Assembly: GCF_000380505.1 (NCBI RefSeq)
Contig: NZ_AQYH01000004.1
Location: 62,001-126,000 of the forward strand
Length of the DNA: 64,000 nucleotides
DNA from: Kaistia granuli DSM 23481
Lineage (GTDB): Bacteria; Pseudomonadota; Alphaproteobacteria; Rhizobiales; Kaistiaceae
Direction: 5' to 3'
The notes under the pieces are model-generated. The model saw only the letters and a program-made list of their open reading frames with translations. It ran no database searches and was not told where the DNA came from. The translations under genes and the position numbers were made by a program. Shown here piece after piece: positions 44,899 to 54,705 of this stretch. The stretch's first letter is position 1. The number at the start of each line of letters is the position of its first letter.

Positions 44899-45510
44899 AT
44901 GAACGCACGCGGACGTCCCCGGAGTTTCGATCGGTCTGTTGCCCTGGAGCGGGCCATGGATGTGTTCTGGGCGCGCGGCTATGCCGGCACGTCGATCGCC
45001 GAGCTGACCGAGGCGATGGGCATTAATTCGCCGTCGCTCTACGCCGCCTTCGGCTCGAAGGAAGCGCTTTTCCGCGAGGCGGTGGCGCTCTATGTCGCGA
45101 CCGATGACGCCTGCACCCTGCAGATGCTGGAGGGTGCACTGACGACGCGGGATTCGATCACCGCCATGCTGCATGCGAGCGCCAAATCCTGCGTTCGTCC
45201 CGACAAGCCCGCCGGCTGTTTCGTCATGCTCGGTGCCACCAATGGCGGCCCGGAGACGGACGCGGCCCAGCAGTTCCTCTGCGATCAGCGCAAGGACATG
45301 GCCAGCCGGATCCGCGGCCGGCTGGAGCGCGGGGTCGCCGACGGCGAGTTGCCGCCCGGCCTGCAGCTCGACCGCATCGCCGCCTATTTCGGTACCGTCA
45401 TCAAGGGCATGTCGATCGAGGCCCGCGACGGCGCCACTGTCGAGACGCTGCTCTCGGTAGCGCAGAGCGCGATGCTCGGCTGGGATGCGTTGACCTCGAC
45501 CCAGGGTTGA
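44899..45510 (+). CDS. TetR/AcrR-family regulator
   Basis: 203 residues. The N-terminal helix-turn-helix reads VALERAMDVFWARGYAGTSIAELTEAMGINSPSLYAAFGSKEALF, a textbook TetR domain. The C-terminal half has RPDKPAGCFVMLGATNGG and resembles the TetR_C_13-type ligand domain. Likely represses the divergent MFS pump until a ligand binds. The start MNARGRPRSFD is typical. Two candidate operator sites lie in the gap. Confidence 0.92.
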   Translation: MNARGRPRSFDRSVALERAMDVFWARGYAGTSIAELTEAMGINSPSLYAAFGSKEALFREAVALYVATDDACTLQMLEGALTTRDSITAMLHASAKSCVRPDKPAGCFVMLGATNGGPETDAAQQFLCDQRKDMASRIRGRLERGVADGELPPGLQLDRIAAYFGTVIKGMSIEARDGATVETLLSVAQSAMLGWDALTSTQG

Positions 45511-45543
45511 CGGTTCCGGCCGCGCGGCGCTAGGCATGGCGAC

Positions 45544-46059
45544 ATGTCCAAGCCCCGCCTCGTCATCATCACCGGCGCCATGGCCGCCGGCAAATCCACC
45601 GTCGCCCAGGCCGTCGCCGAGGCGCTGCCAAAATCCGTGCATCTCAGAGGCGATGTCTTCCGCAAGATGATCGTCGGCGGCGCCGCCGTGATGGGTCCGG
45701 TGCTCGACGAAGAGGCGCTGGCGCAATTGAAACTGCGGCACGATCTCGCCTGCGACGTCGCCCGGCGCTATCACGCGGCCGGGTTTTCTGTCGTCTATCA
45801 GGACATCCTGATCGGCCGGTACCTGACCGATGTGGCGGCGCGCCTGGCCGATCTCGATCCCCAGATTGTGGTGCTCGCCCCCGACGCCGCGACGCTGGCG
45901 CGTCGCGATCGCGACCGCGGCAAGACTGGCTACAGCGCGTCCTTTCCGCCGGAGATCCTCGCCGACGCGTTGGTTCGCGAGACGCCGAGGACGGGGCTCT
46001 GGATCGACAGTTCGCAGATGAGCGTCACCGACGTCGTCGCCCGAATCCTCGCCGGGTGA
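45544..46059 (+). CDS. P-loop kinase-like protein (AAA_33/chloramphenicol-phosphotransferase-like)
   Basis: 171 residues. Walker A is ITGAMAAGKSTVAQ (about 9-22); HLRGDVFRKM provides the Asp after strand two; RRDRDRGKTGY is a possible lid. It resembles small AAA_33 P-loop kinases such as chloramphenicol phosphotransferase or gluconate kinase-like proteins. Substrate unknown. It follows the TetR gene by 33 bases, though it need not be part of that unit. Confidence 0.75.
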   Translation: MSKPRLVIITGAMAAGKSTVAQAVAEALPKSVHLRGDVFRKMIVGGAAVMGPVLDEEALAQLKLRHDLACDVARRYHAAGFSVVYQDILIGRYLTDVAARLADLDPQIVVLAPDAATLARRDRDRGKTGYSASFPPEILADALVRETPRTGLWIDSSQMSVTDVVARILAG

Positions 46060-46246
46060 GGCCACACCTCGTCGCGCCGATCACGCCTTCCTTCGGGCCC
46101 TTCGATCCGCTGCCCCTTGTTCTGTGCAAGGCGGCCGCTCATTTGAAGCATTCCTGATTTCTGCGAAATTGTGATATGAGGCCGGCAACAATGATGGATG
46201 GCCCTGATGCGCGCCTCTCGCGCCCGGCCTCTCACCGGAACCCGAT

Positions 46247-47482
46247 ATGACCGCACCGATCGCCGTGGCCAACGCCATTCCGTCCCCTGCCGCCCCGATT
46301 CAATCCGCCGCGCTGCCGCTTGCGGAGATGTCGTCGCTCGTCGGCCTTTCGCGGCCCGAGATCGGCGAGAAGCTCGCCGCGATCGGCATCGAGCCGAAGC
46401 AGATCCGCATGCGCACGGCGCAGATCTGGAACTGGATCTATGCGCGCGGCGTCACCGATTTCAGCGACATGCTGAACGTGTCGAAGGACCTGCGCGCCAC
46501 GCTCGCCGCCAATTTCACGCTGAAGCGTCCCGAGATCGTCACCGAGCAGATCTCGCAGGACGGTACGCGCAAATGGCTGCTGCGCTTCCCGCCGCGTGGC
46601 GCCGGTCGACCGGTCGAGATCGAGACCGTCTATATTCCCGAGATCGGCCGCGGCACGCTCTGCGTCTCGTCGCAGGTCGGCTGCACGCTCACCTGTTCGT
46701 TCTGCCATACCGGCACGCAGAAGCTGGTGCGCAACCTGACGGCCGAAGAGATCGTCGGCCAGATTCTTGTCGCGCGCGATCGGCTGGGTGACTTCCCGGA
46801 GAAGACGACTCCGGTCGGCGCCGCCGTGCCGTCCGAAGGCCGCCTCGTCTCCAACATCGTGATGATGGGCATGGGCGAGCCGCTCTACAATTTCGACAAC
46901 GTCAAGCAGGCCCTGCTGATCGCCTCGGACGGCGAGGGCCTGTCGCTCTCGAAGCGTCGCATCACGCTGTCGACCTCCGGCGTCGTGCCGATGATCGAGC
47001 GCACCGGCGCCGAGATCGGCTCGATGCTGGCGATCTCGCTGCATGCGGTGCGCGATGATCTGCGCGACATGCTGGTGCCGCTCAACAAGAAGTACCCGAT
47101 CGCCGAGTTGATGGAGGCCTGCCGCAACTATCCGGGCCTCACCAATGCCCGCCGCATCACCTTCGAATATGTGATGCTGAAGGACGTCAACGACAGCCCG
47201 GCCGACGCCAGGGAACTGGTCCGCCTGCTGAAGGGCATCCCGGCCAAGATCAACCTGATCCCGTTCAATCCCTGGCCCGGCGTCAACTACCAGTGCTCGG
47301 ACTGGGAGACGATCGAGACCTTCTCCGACATCGTCAACCGCGCTGGCTATGCCTCGCCGATCCGCACGCCGCGCGGCCGCGACATCCTCGCCGCCTGCGG
47401 CCAGCTGAAGAGCGAGACGGAGCGCATGCGCATCCGCGAGCGGCTGGCGCTCGAGGCGATGGTCACCAGCGACGACGACTGA
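46247..47482 (+). CDS. rlmN: Dual-specificity rRNA/tRNA A2-methyltransferase
   Basis: 411 residues. Radical-SAM enzyme that methylates C2 of A2503 in 23S rRNA and A37 in some tRNAs. The cluster motif is [15 protein letters not shown] (CxxxCxxC) at about 145; [22 protein letters not shown] and [14 protein letters not shown] follow. The C-terminal AACGQL Cys is the catalytic methylated residue. The N-terminal extension of about 25 residues is common in alphaproteobacteria. Its TGA overlaps the next ATG by one base, suggesting co-expression. Confidence 0.97.
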   Translation: MTAPIAVANAIPSPAAPIQSAALPLAEMSSLVGLSRPEIGEKLAAIGIEPKQIRMRTAQIWNWIYARGVTDFSDMLNVSKDLRATLAANFTLKRPEIVTEQISQDGTRKWLLRFPPRGAGRPVEIETVYIPEIGRGTLCVSSQVGCTLTCSFCHTGTQKLVRNLTAEEIVGQILVARDRLGDFPEKTTPVGAAVPSEGRLVSNIVMMGMGEPLYNFDNVKQALLIASDGEGLSLSKRRITLSTSGVVPMIERTGAEIGSMLAISLHAVRDDLRDMLVPLNKKYPIAELMEACRNYPGLTNARRITFEYVMLKDVNDSPADARELVRLLKGIPAKINLIPFNPWPGVNYQCSDWETIETFSDIVNRAGYASPIRTPRGRDILAACGQLKSETERMRIRERLALEAMVTSDDD

Positions 47483-47913
47483 TGCTGGCCTTTCTCCGGA
47501 TCATCCTGCTGATCCCGATCGGGCTGATCGCCGCGATGCTGAGCGCGGTGGCGATCTATCTCGGCTCGTTCGGCTTTTTCGATACGGATAGCTGGGTGGG
47601 GCCGGGCGGCGATATCAGCGCGATCCTCGGGCCGATCTTCATCGTGCTGTTCGACCTGAGCCGCTTCGCGCTGCTGCCGTTCCTGGCCGGCATCGTCGTG
47701 GCGGAGATGCTCGGCGTGCGGTCGATGATCGCCTGGACGCTGTTCGGCGGCGCGATTGGCCTTGCCCTGCACGTCTCCGCCTATGGCAGCGACTATTCGG
47801 CGGTGCCGCCGATCGCCGCCGGTCTCGTCGCCGGCTTCGCCTATTGGCTGATCGCCGGGCGGCTGGCCGGAACCGGCTTCGGCGGCGCGCCTACTTCCCC
47901 TGCGCCAGAATAA
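47482..47913 (+). CDS. Small inner-membrane protein with four membrane segments
   Basis: 143 residues, family not recognised. Hydrophobic segments lie at about 3-28, 48-75, 80-100 and 110-130, and the loops hold FFDTDSWVGPGGD. The ATG shares its A with the rlmN stop (TGATG). Its last 23 bases overlap the 3' end of the convergent LysE gene. Similar small proteins are often found beside rlmN in this group, but function is unknown. Confidence 0.72.
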   Translation: MLAFLRIILLIPIGLIAAMLSAVAIYLGSFGFFDTDSWVGPGGDISAILGPIFIVLFDLSRFALLPFLAGIVVAEMLGVRSMIAWTLFGGAIGLALHVSAYGSDYSAVPPIAAGLVAGFAYWLIAGRLAGTGFGGAPTSPAPE

Positions 47914-48532
47914 GCCGCACGGCGAAACCGCCCATCACGCTGGCGAACAGCCAGTCGACCGCCCGGGTCGTGCGCGGCGAGCGCTTCAGGAAAGTCGCCA
48001 ACGATCCGGCGAACCAGATCATCGCGATACTGATCGGGGTTGCCACCACGACGAACATCAGGCCGAGGAACATCAGCTTGCCCGCGGCATGCGGATCGCT
48101 GCTGGATACGAACTGCGGCAGGAAGGTCACGAAGAAGACGATGATCTTCGGATTGAGCAGATTGACCAGCAGGCCCTTGAGATAGACCTTGCCGATCGGG
48201 TCGTTCGCGCCCTTGCCGCCGACCGAAAGCGCCGAGCCGTGGCGGATCGCCTGCACGGCCAGATAGACCAGATAGGCGGCGCCGACGACCTTCAGGATGG
48301 TGAAGGCGGTGGTCGAGGCGGCGAGCAGGGCCGACAGGCCGACGGCCACCAGGACGGTGTGGACCACCAGTCCCGTCGAGGCGCCGGCGAAGGCGGCGAC
48401 GCCGGCCATGCGCGATTGGCCGATCGCCTTGCCGAGAAACAGCGTCATGTCGGGTCCCGGCGTCAGCGTCAGCGCGATGACGGCGACCAGGTAGGCAAGC
48501 AGGATCGAGAGCGAAGGCAGGAACGTCAGCAT
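47891..48532 (-). CDS. LysE/RhtB-family amino-acid exporter
   Basis: 213 residues with five or six membrane helices. The signature TLTPGPDMTLFLGKAIGQSR lies at about 22-41 and LKGLLVNLLNPKIIVFFVTFLP at about 120. RhtB-type members export homoserine, threonine or other amino acids. ATG 48532 gives the usual MLTFLPSLSILLAYL start. It lies 154 bases beyond the lactonase gene on the same strand; no regulator is adjacent. Overlaps the convergent membrane-protein gene by 23 bases. Confidence 0.92.
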   Translation of the reverse strand: MLTFLPSLSILLAYLVAVIALTLTPGPDMTLFLGKAIGQSRMAGVAAFAGASTGLVVHTVLVAVGLSALLAASTTAFTILKVVGAAYLVYLAVQAIRHGSALSVGGKGANDPIGKVYLKGLLVNLLNPKIIVFFVTFLPQFVSSSDPHAAGKLMFLGLMFVVVATPISIAMIWFAGSLATFLKRSPRTTRAVDWLFASVMGGFAVRLILAQGK

Positions 48533-48686
48533 CGCGAAAGCCCCGTTGGGAGGCGCAGCTATAGCACGCCTGCCCGGGCCTCCGATATCTCCACCGCAGC
48601 AAATCGCGGCGCGAACGGCGGTCGGGCCGCTTCGAGCCGGCGGGATCGTCTTTGGACGCCGCCGCCGGCTGATTTCGAGCGGGAGC

Positions 48687-49802
48687 TCAGTCCCGGACCG
48701 TCACGAAGCAGATCGAGGTCGGCGTGCCGACTGCGATGTCTTGCCCGAGATGGGCCAGGCCGCCATCATCCGGATCGACGGCGAAGAGCGAGATGCAGTC
48801 GCTGTCCTGGTTGGCGACGGCGAGCGTGCGGCCGTCCGGCGCGAAGGCGAAATGGCGCGGTGTCTTGCCGCCGCTCGCCACCGTGGTGCGCAGCTGGGCG
48901 ATGCCATCCGCGCCGATCTTGAAGATCGACAGGCTGTCATGGCCGCGATTGGCGACATAGAGGAAGCGCCCGCCCGGTCCGAGCCGGATTTCCGAGCAAT
49001 GATTGGTGGCGCGCGCCGTCTCGGCGACCGTCGCCGTCACATCCAGCACGCTGAAGCGTCCCGTCTCCGCGTCGAAGGCGAGCGAGGCGACCGTCGAGGC
49101 CAGCTCGTTGACGACATAGGCGAAGGGCTTGGTCGGATGGAAGACGAAATGACGGGGGCCGGAGCCGGGCGGCAGTGCCGTTTCGCCGGCCTTCTCGATT
49201 TGACCGGTCTTCGCGTCGAAGCGATAGGTCACCAGCCGGTCGATGCCGAGGTCGCTGACCACGATATGGCGGTTGTCGGGCGTCGCCTGAACGCAATGCG
49301 CATGCGAACGGTCCTGGCGGGCCGGGTCATGGCCCTTGCCGGGATGGGCGGCGGACGCAGCGGCCGGCGCCAGGCCGCCATCGGCGCGGAGCGGGAAGAC
49401 GACGACTGACTGGTTCGGCGCCTCGCTCTCCGGCAACATCATGTAGTTGGCGAGCAGCAGATGCCCGGCCGAGCGGTCGAGGCTGATATGCGCGGTGATG
49501 CCGCCCAGCGCCGACTGGCGGTTCACATAGGAAAGCGTCCCGCTCTCGGGGGCGATCCGATAGGCGCTGACCAGCCCCTCGTTCCACTCCATCACCTCGC
49601 TCGTCGCGTAGAGCATCCGGCCATCCGGCGATGCGGTCAGGAAGGTCGGGTTCTCGATGCCGCCCTGGGTGGCGACTAGCGTCGCGCAGGCGGTGTCCGG
49701 GTCGAAGCCGAAGACGGAGATGCCGCGGGCATTGGCAGAAGCGAAATAGGGCGTCGCACGATTGCAGCCGCCGACATAGATGAAATTCTGTTGCTGAGCC
49801 AA
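48687..49802 (-). CDS. Beta-propeller lactonase-family protein (PgL-like)
   Basis: 371 residues in seven propeller blades, with repeats such as NPTFLTASPDGRMLYATSE, HFVFHPTKPFAYVVNE and HFAFAPDGRTLAVANQDSD; lactonase family (PF10282 type). May act as 6-phosphogluconolactonase or another sugar lactonase. The start is TTG 49802, giving MAQQQNFIYVGGCNRATPYF: AGAGGAA lies 9-10 bases before it and upstream residues are not family-like. Paralog of the gene at 7226. It faces away from the serine hydrolase gene; the 212-base divergent gap holds no identified operator. Confidence 0.85.
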   Translation of the reverse strand: MAQQQNFIYVGGCNRATPYFASANARGISVFGFDPDTACATLVATQGGIENPTFLTASPDGRMLYATSEVMEWNEGLVSAYRIAPESGTLSYVNRQSALGGITAHISLDRSAGHLLLANYMMLPESEAPNQSVVVFPLRADGGLAPAAASAAHPGKGHDPARQDRSHAHCVQATPDNRHIVVSDLGIDRLVTYRFDAKTGQIEKAGETALPPGSGPRHFVFHPTKPFAYVVNELASTVASLAFDAETGRFSVLDVTATVAETARATNHCSEIRLGPGGRFLYVANRGHDSLSIFKIGADGIAQLRTTVASGGKTPRHFAFAPDGRTLAVANQDSDCISLFAVDPDDGGLAHLGQDIAVGTPTSICFVTVRD

Positions 49803-50014
49803 GACGACATTCCTCTTTGCCGGGGCAGGGTGATCGTGTTGCCTGCACGATAGCCAACTATTCCGACGGTCGTCACCGCACAATCGTGGCCATTCACGGT
49901 TGTGCCGTCCGCCGGGCGAAAAGCAGTGTCGCTGATGCGTTTTTGTCGCTTGTACCGACCGTCGGCTCTGGCACACTCATTGACGCTGCGGCACTTGGGC
50001 GATGGGGCAGGGAC

Positions 50015-51565
50015 ATGGTCGGAAAGTCGGCATTGAACTGGCGCGCTGCCTTCTGCGTCGCGCTGATCGGGACGACGGGGAGTGCCCTTGCCGATCCCGT
50101 TTCGCGCGACAAGGTGCTGGCGGCGCTTCCCCGCCTCGAGGCGATGGCCGAGAAGGCGGTGGCCGATCGGGCGGTCCCGGGGCTTTCCGTCGCGGTCGTC
50201 CATAATGACGAGGTCGTCTACCTGAAGGGCTTTGGCCATCGGGAAGCCGGCAAGGTCGAGACGGTCGATGCCGACACCGTCTTCCAGATCGCCTCGCTCT
50301 CCAAGCCGGTCAGCGCTACCGTCGTCGCCTCGCTCGTCAGCGCCGGCCTCGTCGGCTGGGATTCGCGCATTGCCGATCTCGATCCTGGCTTCCGCCTGCA
50401 GGATCCCTATCCGACGGCCGAGCTGACGATCCGCGACCTGCTCGCCCACCGCAGCGGATTGCCGGGCGTCGCCGGCAACGAGCTGGAGGATATCGGCTTC
50501 GATCGCGAGACGGTTCTCCATCGCCTGCGACTGGTGCGGCCATCGTCGAGCTTCCGCGCCGGCTATTCCTACAGCAATGCCGGCTTTACCGAGGGCGGCG
50601 TCGCCGCCGCGCGGCCGACTGGCAAAAACTGGGAGCAGGTGTCGGAGGCGCGCCTCTTTCGACCGCTCGGCATGAACGCCACCAGTGCGCGCTACGCCGA
50701 TTTCCTGGCCAGGCCTAACCGCGCCACCCTGCATGTCGATCTCGGGTCCGGCTGGGCAGCGGCGCTGAAGCGCGAACCGGACATGCAGGCGCCGGCCGGC
50801 GGTGTCAGCTCGAGCGCGCGCGATCTGGCGCAGTGGATGCGGCTGGAACTTTCCAATGGCCTCTTCGATGGCGAGAGGCTGATCAGCGCGGATGCGCTCG
50901 CAGCGACGCATCAGCCCCTGATGGCCCGCGGCACCAATCCGGCGACCGGCGCTGCCTCGTTCTACGGGCTCGGCTGGAATGTCGAATTCGGCCGCCATGG
51001 CCTCAACTGGGGCCATGCGGGCGCCTTCAGCGTCGGCAGCCGCACGCTGGTTTCGCTCTATCCCGATGCGTCGCTCGGCATCCTGGTGCTGGCCAACGCC
51101 TTCCCAACCGGAGCTCCGGAAGGGCTCGCCGACAGCTTCTTCGACGTCGTTTTCGACGGCGCCGTCTCGCAGGACTGGATGGCGACATGGGACGGCATCT
51201 ATGCCGGCCTGCTCGGACCGGCCGCCGCCCAAGCCAAGGCGACCTATGCGAAGCCGCCGACCCCGACTAGCCCACCCCTGGCGCTCGCTACCTATGCCGG
51301 CCGCTATCGCAACGCTTATGTCGGTGACGCGGTGGTCACCGAGGCGGGTGGGGCGTTGACCCTCGCCGTCGGCCCGGGCGGCGCGCGGACCTACCGGCTG
51401 CGCCATTTCGACCGCGACCTCTTCCTTGCCTTCCCCAGCCCCGAAACGCCGGACGCGCCGTCGGCGATCCGGTTTGCGATCGGCCCGACCGGCAGCGCCG
51501 AGGCGGTGACGATCGAGTTCCTCGACGATGTCGGACTCGGCCGGCTGCTACGCGTCGCACCCTAG
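50015..51565 (+). CDS. Serine hydrolase, class C beta-lactamase/penicillin-binding fold
   Basis: 516 residues, exported. Signal peptide to about residue 26 (GSALA). The catalytic S-x-x-K is SLSK (94-97), the Y-S-N motif is at 186-188, and GHAG lies at the KTG position. Beyond the core is a lipocalin-like C-terminal domain (about 425-515, YAGRYRNAYVGDAVV), as in many DUF3471-type esterases. Such proteins are D-aminopeptidases, esterases or peptidoglycan enzymes; true antibiotic hydrolysis is uncommon and cannot be claimed. ATG 50015 is preceded by GGGGCAGGG; the frame is open upstream to 49817 without family-like sequence. Confidence 0.85.
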   Translation: MVGKSALNWRAAFCVALIGTTGSALADPVSRDKVLAALPRLEAMAEKAVADRAVPGLSVAVVHNDEVVYLKGFGHREAGKVETVDADTVFQIASLSKPVSATVVASLVSAGLVGWDSRIADLDPGFRLQDPYPTAELTIRDLLAHRSGLPGVAGNELEDIGFDRETVLHRLRLVRPSSSFRAGYSYSNAGFTEGGVAAARPTGKNWEQVSEARLFRPLGMNATSARYADFLARPNRATLHVDLGSGWAAALKREPDMQAPAGGVSSSARDLAQWMRLELSNGLFDGERLISADALAATHQPLMARGTNPATGAASFYGLGWNVEFGRHGLNWGHAGAFSVGSRTLVSLYPDASLGILVLANAFPTGAPEGLADSFFDVVFDGAVSQDWMATWDGIYAGLLGPAAAQAKATYAKPPTPTSPPLALATYAGRYRNAYVGDAVVTEAGGALTLAVGPGGARTYRLRHFDRDLFLAFPSPETPDAPSAIRFAIGPTGSAEAVTIEFLDDVGLGRLLRVAP

Positions 51566-51855
51566 CCGGCCGCGATGCGGCGCCTCGATCTCCCTGATTT
51601 GTCGGAGCGATTTTCCATGACAATTCGGCAGCCGGCGTAATTTCGCCATCAGCGCTCGCCTAACTTCGCCAGATGCCGGGCAGGGCGGGTAGCCGGTTGC
51701 AGGGAGCGGGAACGGGAATGTCTGCAAGATCGGGTCGAAACGGCGGGAACGCTGGGAATTCTCGTTCCAATACACAGCAATCCGTGGTTTAGATCGCCGG
51801 CCGTTCCTTCGGGCGCGGTGCCGATGAACGCTGGTCGACGACCAGGAGGATATTC

Positions 51856-53346
51856 TTGATTGCTCAGTTCGGGCAGCGTCTCAACCTCCCCACCCAATAT
51901 GCGCTGACATGCCTGTTCGTGCTGCCGTGCTTCGCGCTCCGGCTGCAATGGCCCTGGCACAGCTTCTCGTTCTTCCTGTTCGCGCCGGCCGTGCTACTGG
52001 CCGCGGCCCTGTTCGGCCGCGGCCCCGCCATCCTCGCCACCGCGCTGTCGTCGGTCCTCGCCGTCTTCTTCTGGCTGGAGCCGATCTACACCTTCCGCAT
52101 GTCGTCGCAGCAATTGCCGCCGATGGTGCTCTATGCGCTGGTCTGCGCGGGAATCGTCGGCTTCTGCGAATGGTCGCGCGCCGCGCTGAACCAGGACCGC
52201 CGGGCGGCGCTGGCCGAGCAGCGGGCGCAATCGGGCGCCAGGCTCGACGGCATTGATTTCTGGCGGGGCCTCGTCCTCTGCACGATCTTCGTCAACCATG
52301 TCCCCGGCAACATCCTGGAAGCGATCACGCACCGGAATTTCGGCGTTTCCGATTCGGCCGAGGCCTTCGTGTTCCTGTCGGGCGCGTCGCTGGCGCTCGC
52401 CTATGGCCACCGGTTCCACGCCGGCGAGCGGACCGGCGTGCTGCTGGCGCTGCTGCGCCGGGTCCTGAAGCTCTACGGCGTGCATGTCGCGCTCTCCTTC
52501 GCGGCGATCGCCATCTTCTCAGCCGGCGCGCTCGCCTGGCACAAGCCGGAATTGCTCAAGGGGCTGGGCCTCGATCTCTACGTCGCCGATGCCCCGACCT
52601 GCCTGATCGGCATCCTGTCGCTCGGCCACCAGCTCGGTTATTTCAACATCCTGCCGCTCTATCTGGTCCTGATCCTCGCCGTGCCGCTGCTGCTGTGGCT
52701 GGCGCAGATCGACGTGGCGGTCATGCTGGTCGTGTCGGCGCTGGTCTATGCGGTGGCCCGCAGCTTCGGCTGGAATCTGCCCAACTGGCCGGGGCAGGGC
52801 GGCTGGTTCCTCAATCCGCTCACCTGGCAGTTCGTCATGGCGATCGGCATCGCCGCTGGGCTGGCGTTGCGGCGGACGGGCAGCGTCCCGATCCAGCCGA
52901 CGCTGGTCGCCGTGGCACTCACCGTCGTCATCCTCGGTTTCCTGATCTCGCCATCGGGGCCGGGCGCCGTGCGCAATTGGATCGGCGTGCACGGCCATCT
53001 CGACGTCAACAAGTCGTCCCTCGGCCTGACCCGGTTGACCCATTTCCTGGCACTCGCCTATCTGATCTATGCCAGCGGCCTGACGCGGCTTTGCCGCCGG
53101 CTGCCGGTGTTCGCGCCGCTTTCGACCATCGGCCGGCACGGCCTGCTGATCTTCGCGCTGCTGTCGCTGCTGTCGGCCGTTGGCCAGGTCCTGAGCAGCA
53201 CGGTGCGCACGGGCAGGCTGTTCGATGTCGTCTTCCTCGGCGGCGGTCTGGTGCTGATCTGGGGCGCCGCCCATCTCGCCGACGCGGCGCGGCCGCTGCG
53301 CCCGCGCCGCCGGGTCGGCGGCATCGTCCCGGCCGGCGCCCGCTAA
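51856..53346 (+). CDS. DUF4118-OpgC fusion membrane protein
   Basis: 496 residues. The first about 110 residues hold four short membrane segments and FFWLEPIYTF, like the DUF4118 region of KdpD-type sensor kinases. From about 128 an OpgC domain follows: RLDGIDFWRGLVLCTIFVNH, then SAEAFVFLSGASLALAYGHR and about ten more helices. OpgC proteins transfer succinyl groups to periplasmic glucans. No kinase domain is present. The start is TTG 51856 preceded by a strong CCAGGAGG (51842-51849). It could modify cyclic glucans or other periplasmic glycans; the DUF4118 part may serve only as membrane anchor. The 290-base gap before it holds no gene. Confidence 0.8.
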   Translation: MIAQFGQRLNLPTQYALTCLFVLPCFALRLQWPWHSFSFFLFAPAVLLAAALFGRGPAILATALSSVLAVFFWLEPIYTFRMSSQQLPPMVLYALVCAGIVGFCEWSRAALNQDRRAALAEQRAQSGARLDGIDFWRGLVLCTIFVNHVPGNILEAITHRNFGVSDSAEAFVFLSGASLALAYGHRFHAGERTGVLLALLRRVLKLYGVHVALSFAAIAIFSAGALAWHKPELLKGLGLDLYVADAPTCLIGILSLGHQLGYFNILPLYLVLILAVPLLLWLAQIDVAVMLVVSALVYAVARSFGWNLPNWPGQGGWFLNPLTWQFVMAIGIAAGLALRRTGSVPIQPTLVAVALTVVILGFLISPSGPGAVRNWIGVHGHLDVNKSSLGLTRLTHFLALAYLIYASGLTRLCRRLPVFAPLSTIGRHGLLIFALLSLLSAVGQVLSSTVRTGRLFDVVFLGGGLVLIWGAAHLADAARPLRPRRRVGGIVPAGAR

Positions 53347-53507
53347 CGGCGGCGTCGGGGGCAGGGATATGGCCAGCCCCGGGGAGTCGGCGCCGGACGA
53401 CCGTCCGGTCGGATCGGAACTCTTGGGGGAAAGCGCGCCTTTCGCCATTGCTGCCCGCCGGTCCTTCGTTTATGTAGTCCGGCACGCGGCTCAGCCGCTT
53501 CCGGCAT

Positions 53508-53584
<77 letters not shown>

Positions 53585-53613
53585 TAAAATCAAAGACTAA
53601 GCACGTTCAGGGA

Positions 53614-53638
53614 GTTCCGTACGAGAATGGTACGGAAC
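53614..53638. repeat. Perfect 9-bp inverted repeat next to tRNA-Arg
   Basis: GTTCCGTAC (53614-53622), a 7-base spacer GAGAATG and GTACGGAAC (53630-53638). Arm length and spacer match core sites of tyrosine recombinases. It lies in the 351-base gap 53585-53935, which holds no supported gene. It may equally be the tRNA terminator, but no T-run follows. Confidence 0.8.
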
Positions 53639-53935
53639 ACACAGGGCGGCGCTGTAGCCCTTCAGGGACACCGGATTGGGTTTGACCCGTCCCGACACAA
53701 TCGGGCGCAGCAGGCGGTGATTCTAGGTGCACTCATGCGCATCGTTGGCGCGCCGCCTAGAAACACAATTTGCGCTGCACTGTTTGCCGGCCCAGCGGCG
53801 AATCCTGCCGCTCCGCCTGTAAAAAGGTCTTGCTCTGTCCTTTGCGGAGTTGACGCCTCCCATTCCGCAGCCATGGCCGTGTTAGTTTTAATGTCATAGC
53901 GACCGCGGAATTCCAGACAGGCGAGCGTGCGCATC

Positions 53936-54169
53936 ATGCCCTATCCCGCGTTGGAGGATCTGCCGCTCGCCGTTCGAGCCCACTTGCCGATCCATGCCCA
54001 GGAGATCTTTCTCGCGGCGTTTGACGATGCATGGACCGAATACGCCGCGAGAGGCGAGGAGGCACAGGAGGAAATCGCGCGTCGGGTTGCCTGGGCCGCC
54101 GTCAAGCACAAGTGCTGCAAGGAAAGCGATCAATGGATCGCGCTTACTGTCGGCCAGCGAACTAACTGA
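53936..54169 (+). CDS. chaB: ChaB-family protein
   Basis: 77 residues. MPYPALEDLPLAVRAHLPIHAQEIFLAAFDDAWTEY matches the ChaB start (DDLP..V..HLP.HAQ.I...AFN.AW..Y) and RRVAWAAVKHKC is the conserved C-terminal motif. ChaB is a small cation-transport-associated protein of unclear mechanism, common in stress gene clusters of rhizobia. A GTG at 53927 would add three residues. The fragment of a P-type ATPase lies just downstream. Confidence 0.85.
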   Translation: MPYPALEDLPLAVRAHLPIHAQEIFLAAFDDAWTEYAARGEEAQEEIARRVAWAAVKHKCCKESDQWIALTVGQRTN

Positions 54170-54186
54170 AGCCGCATGGGAGGAAC

Positions 54187-54441
54187 ATTAAGGCGTTCTG
54201 GACGGCTTCGTCCGAGGATCTGTTTCGGATGCTGCAGGCCTGCCCCGAGGGTCTCACCACGGCCGAAGCCGGCGAGCGATTGCGTCGGTTCGGTCCCAAT
54301 CTCCCCGTCGTCAGCGCGCGCTCCAGCCTGTTGGCCAAGCTGGGACGGCGCCTCGCCGAGCCGCGGATCGCGATTCTGCCGATCGCTGCGGCGATTTCCG
54401 GTGCAACGGGCGACTGGCAGAGCTTCGTCATCATCGTCGCC
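54187..54441 (+). pseudogene. P-type cation ATPase, 5' remnant
   Basis: In frame from ATT 54187: IKAFWTASSEDLFRMLQACPEGLTTAEAGERLRRFGPNLP, LAKLGRRLAEPRIAILPIAAAISGATGDWQSFVIIVA. This is the N-terminal domain and first membrane helices of an MgtA-like magnesium/cation ATPase, which should be about 850-900 residues. A strong GGGAGGAAC stands before ATT where ATG is expected, and after about 85 residues the sequence loses all similarity. The rest of the gene, including the phosphorylation domain, is missing, so the gene is dead by truncation. It lies downstream of chaB. Confidence 0.75.
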
Positions 54442-54705
54442 AAAAAACGTCATAGTAATCGCAGGATCCGTTTAGCCTTGGTTGGAGCCAAGCAGGTTTC
54501 TGCTTGTTGTGCCGCCTCGGCGGCCTCGCTCGTTGAGGCCGCCGGCGGAGAACGCGCGATCTGCTGCGATCGCATCCCGCTCCATCTCCACAGGCACTGC
54601 GAGTCCCGTAAGTGCCATCACAATCTCTCGACAGGGCTTGTCGATCATGAGCGACAATTCCAGTTTAAATATGGGTGCAGTGGAGGGTCGCGGTTGGAGG
54701 GGAAG

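Noticed and set aside
53662-53937. Minus-strand frame of 91 codons in the gap after tRNA-Arg
   Set aside because: No family, no good ribosome-binding site, and mirrored by an equally long plus-strand frame; coding not supported.
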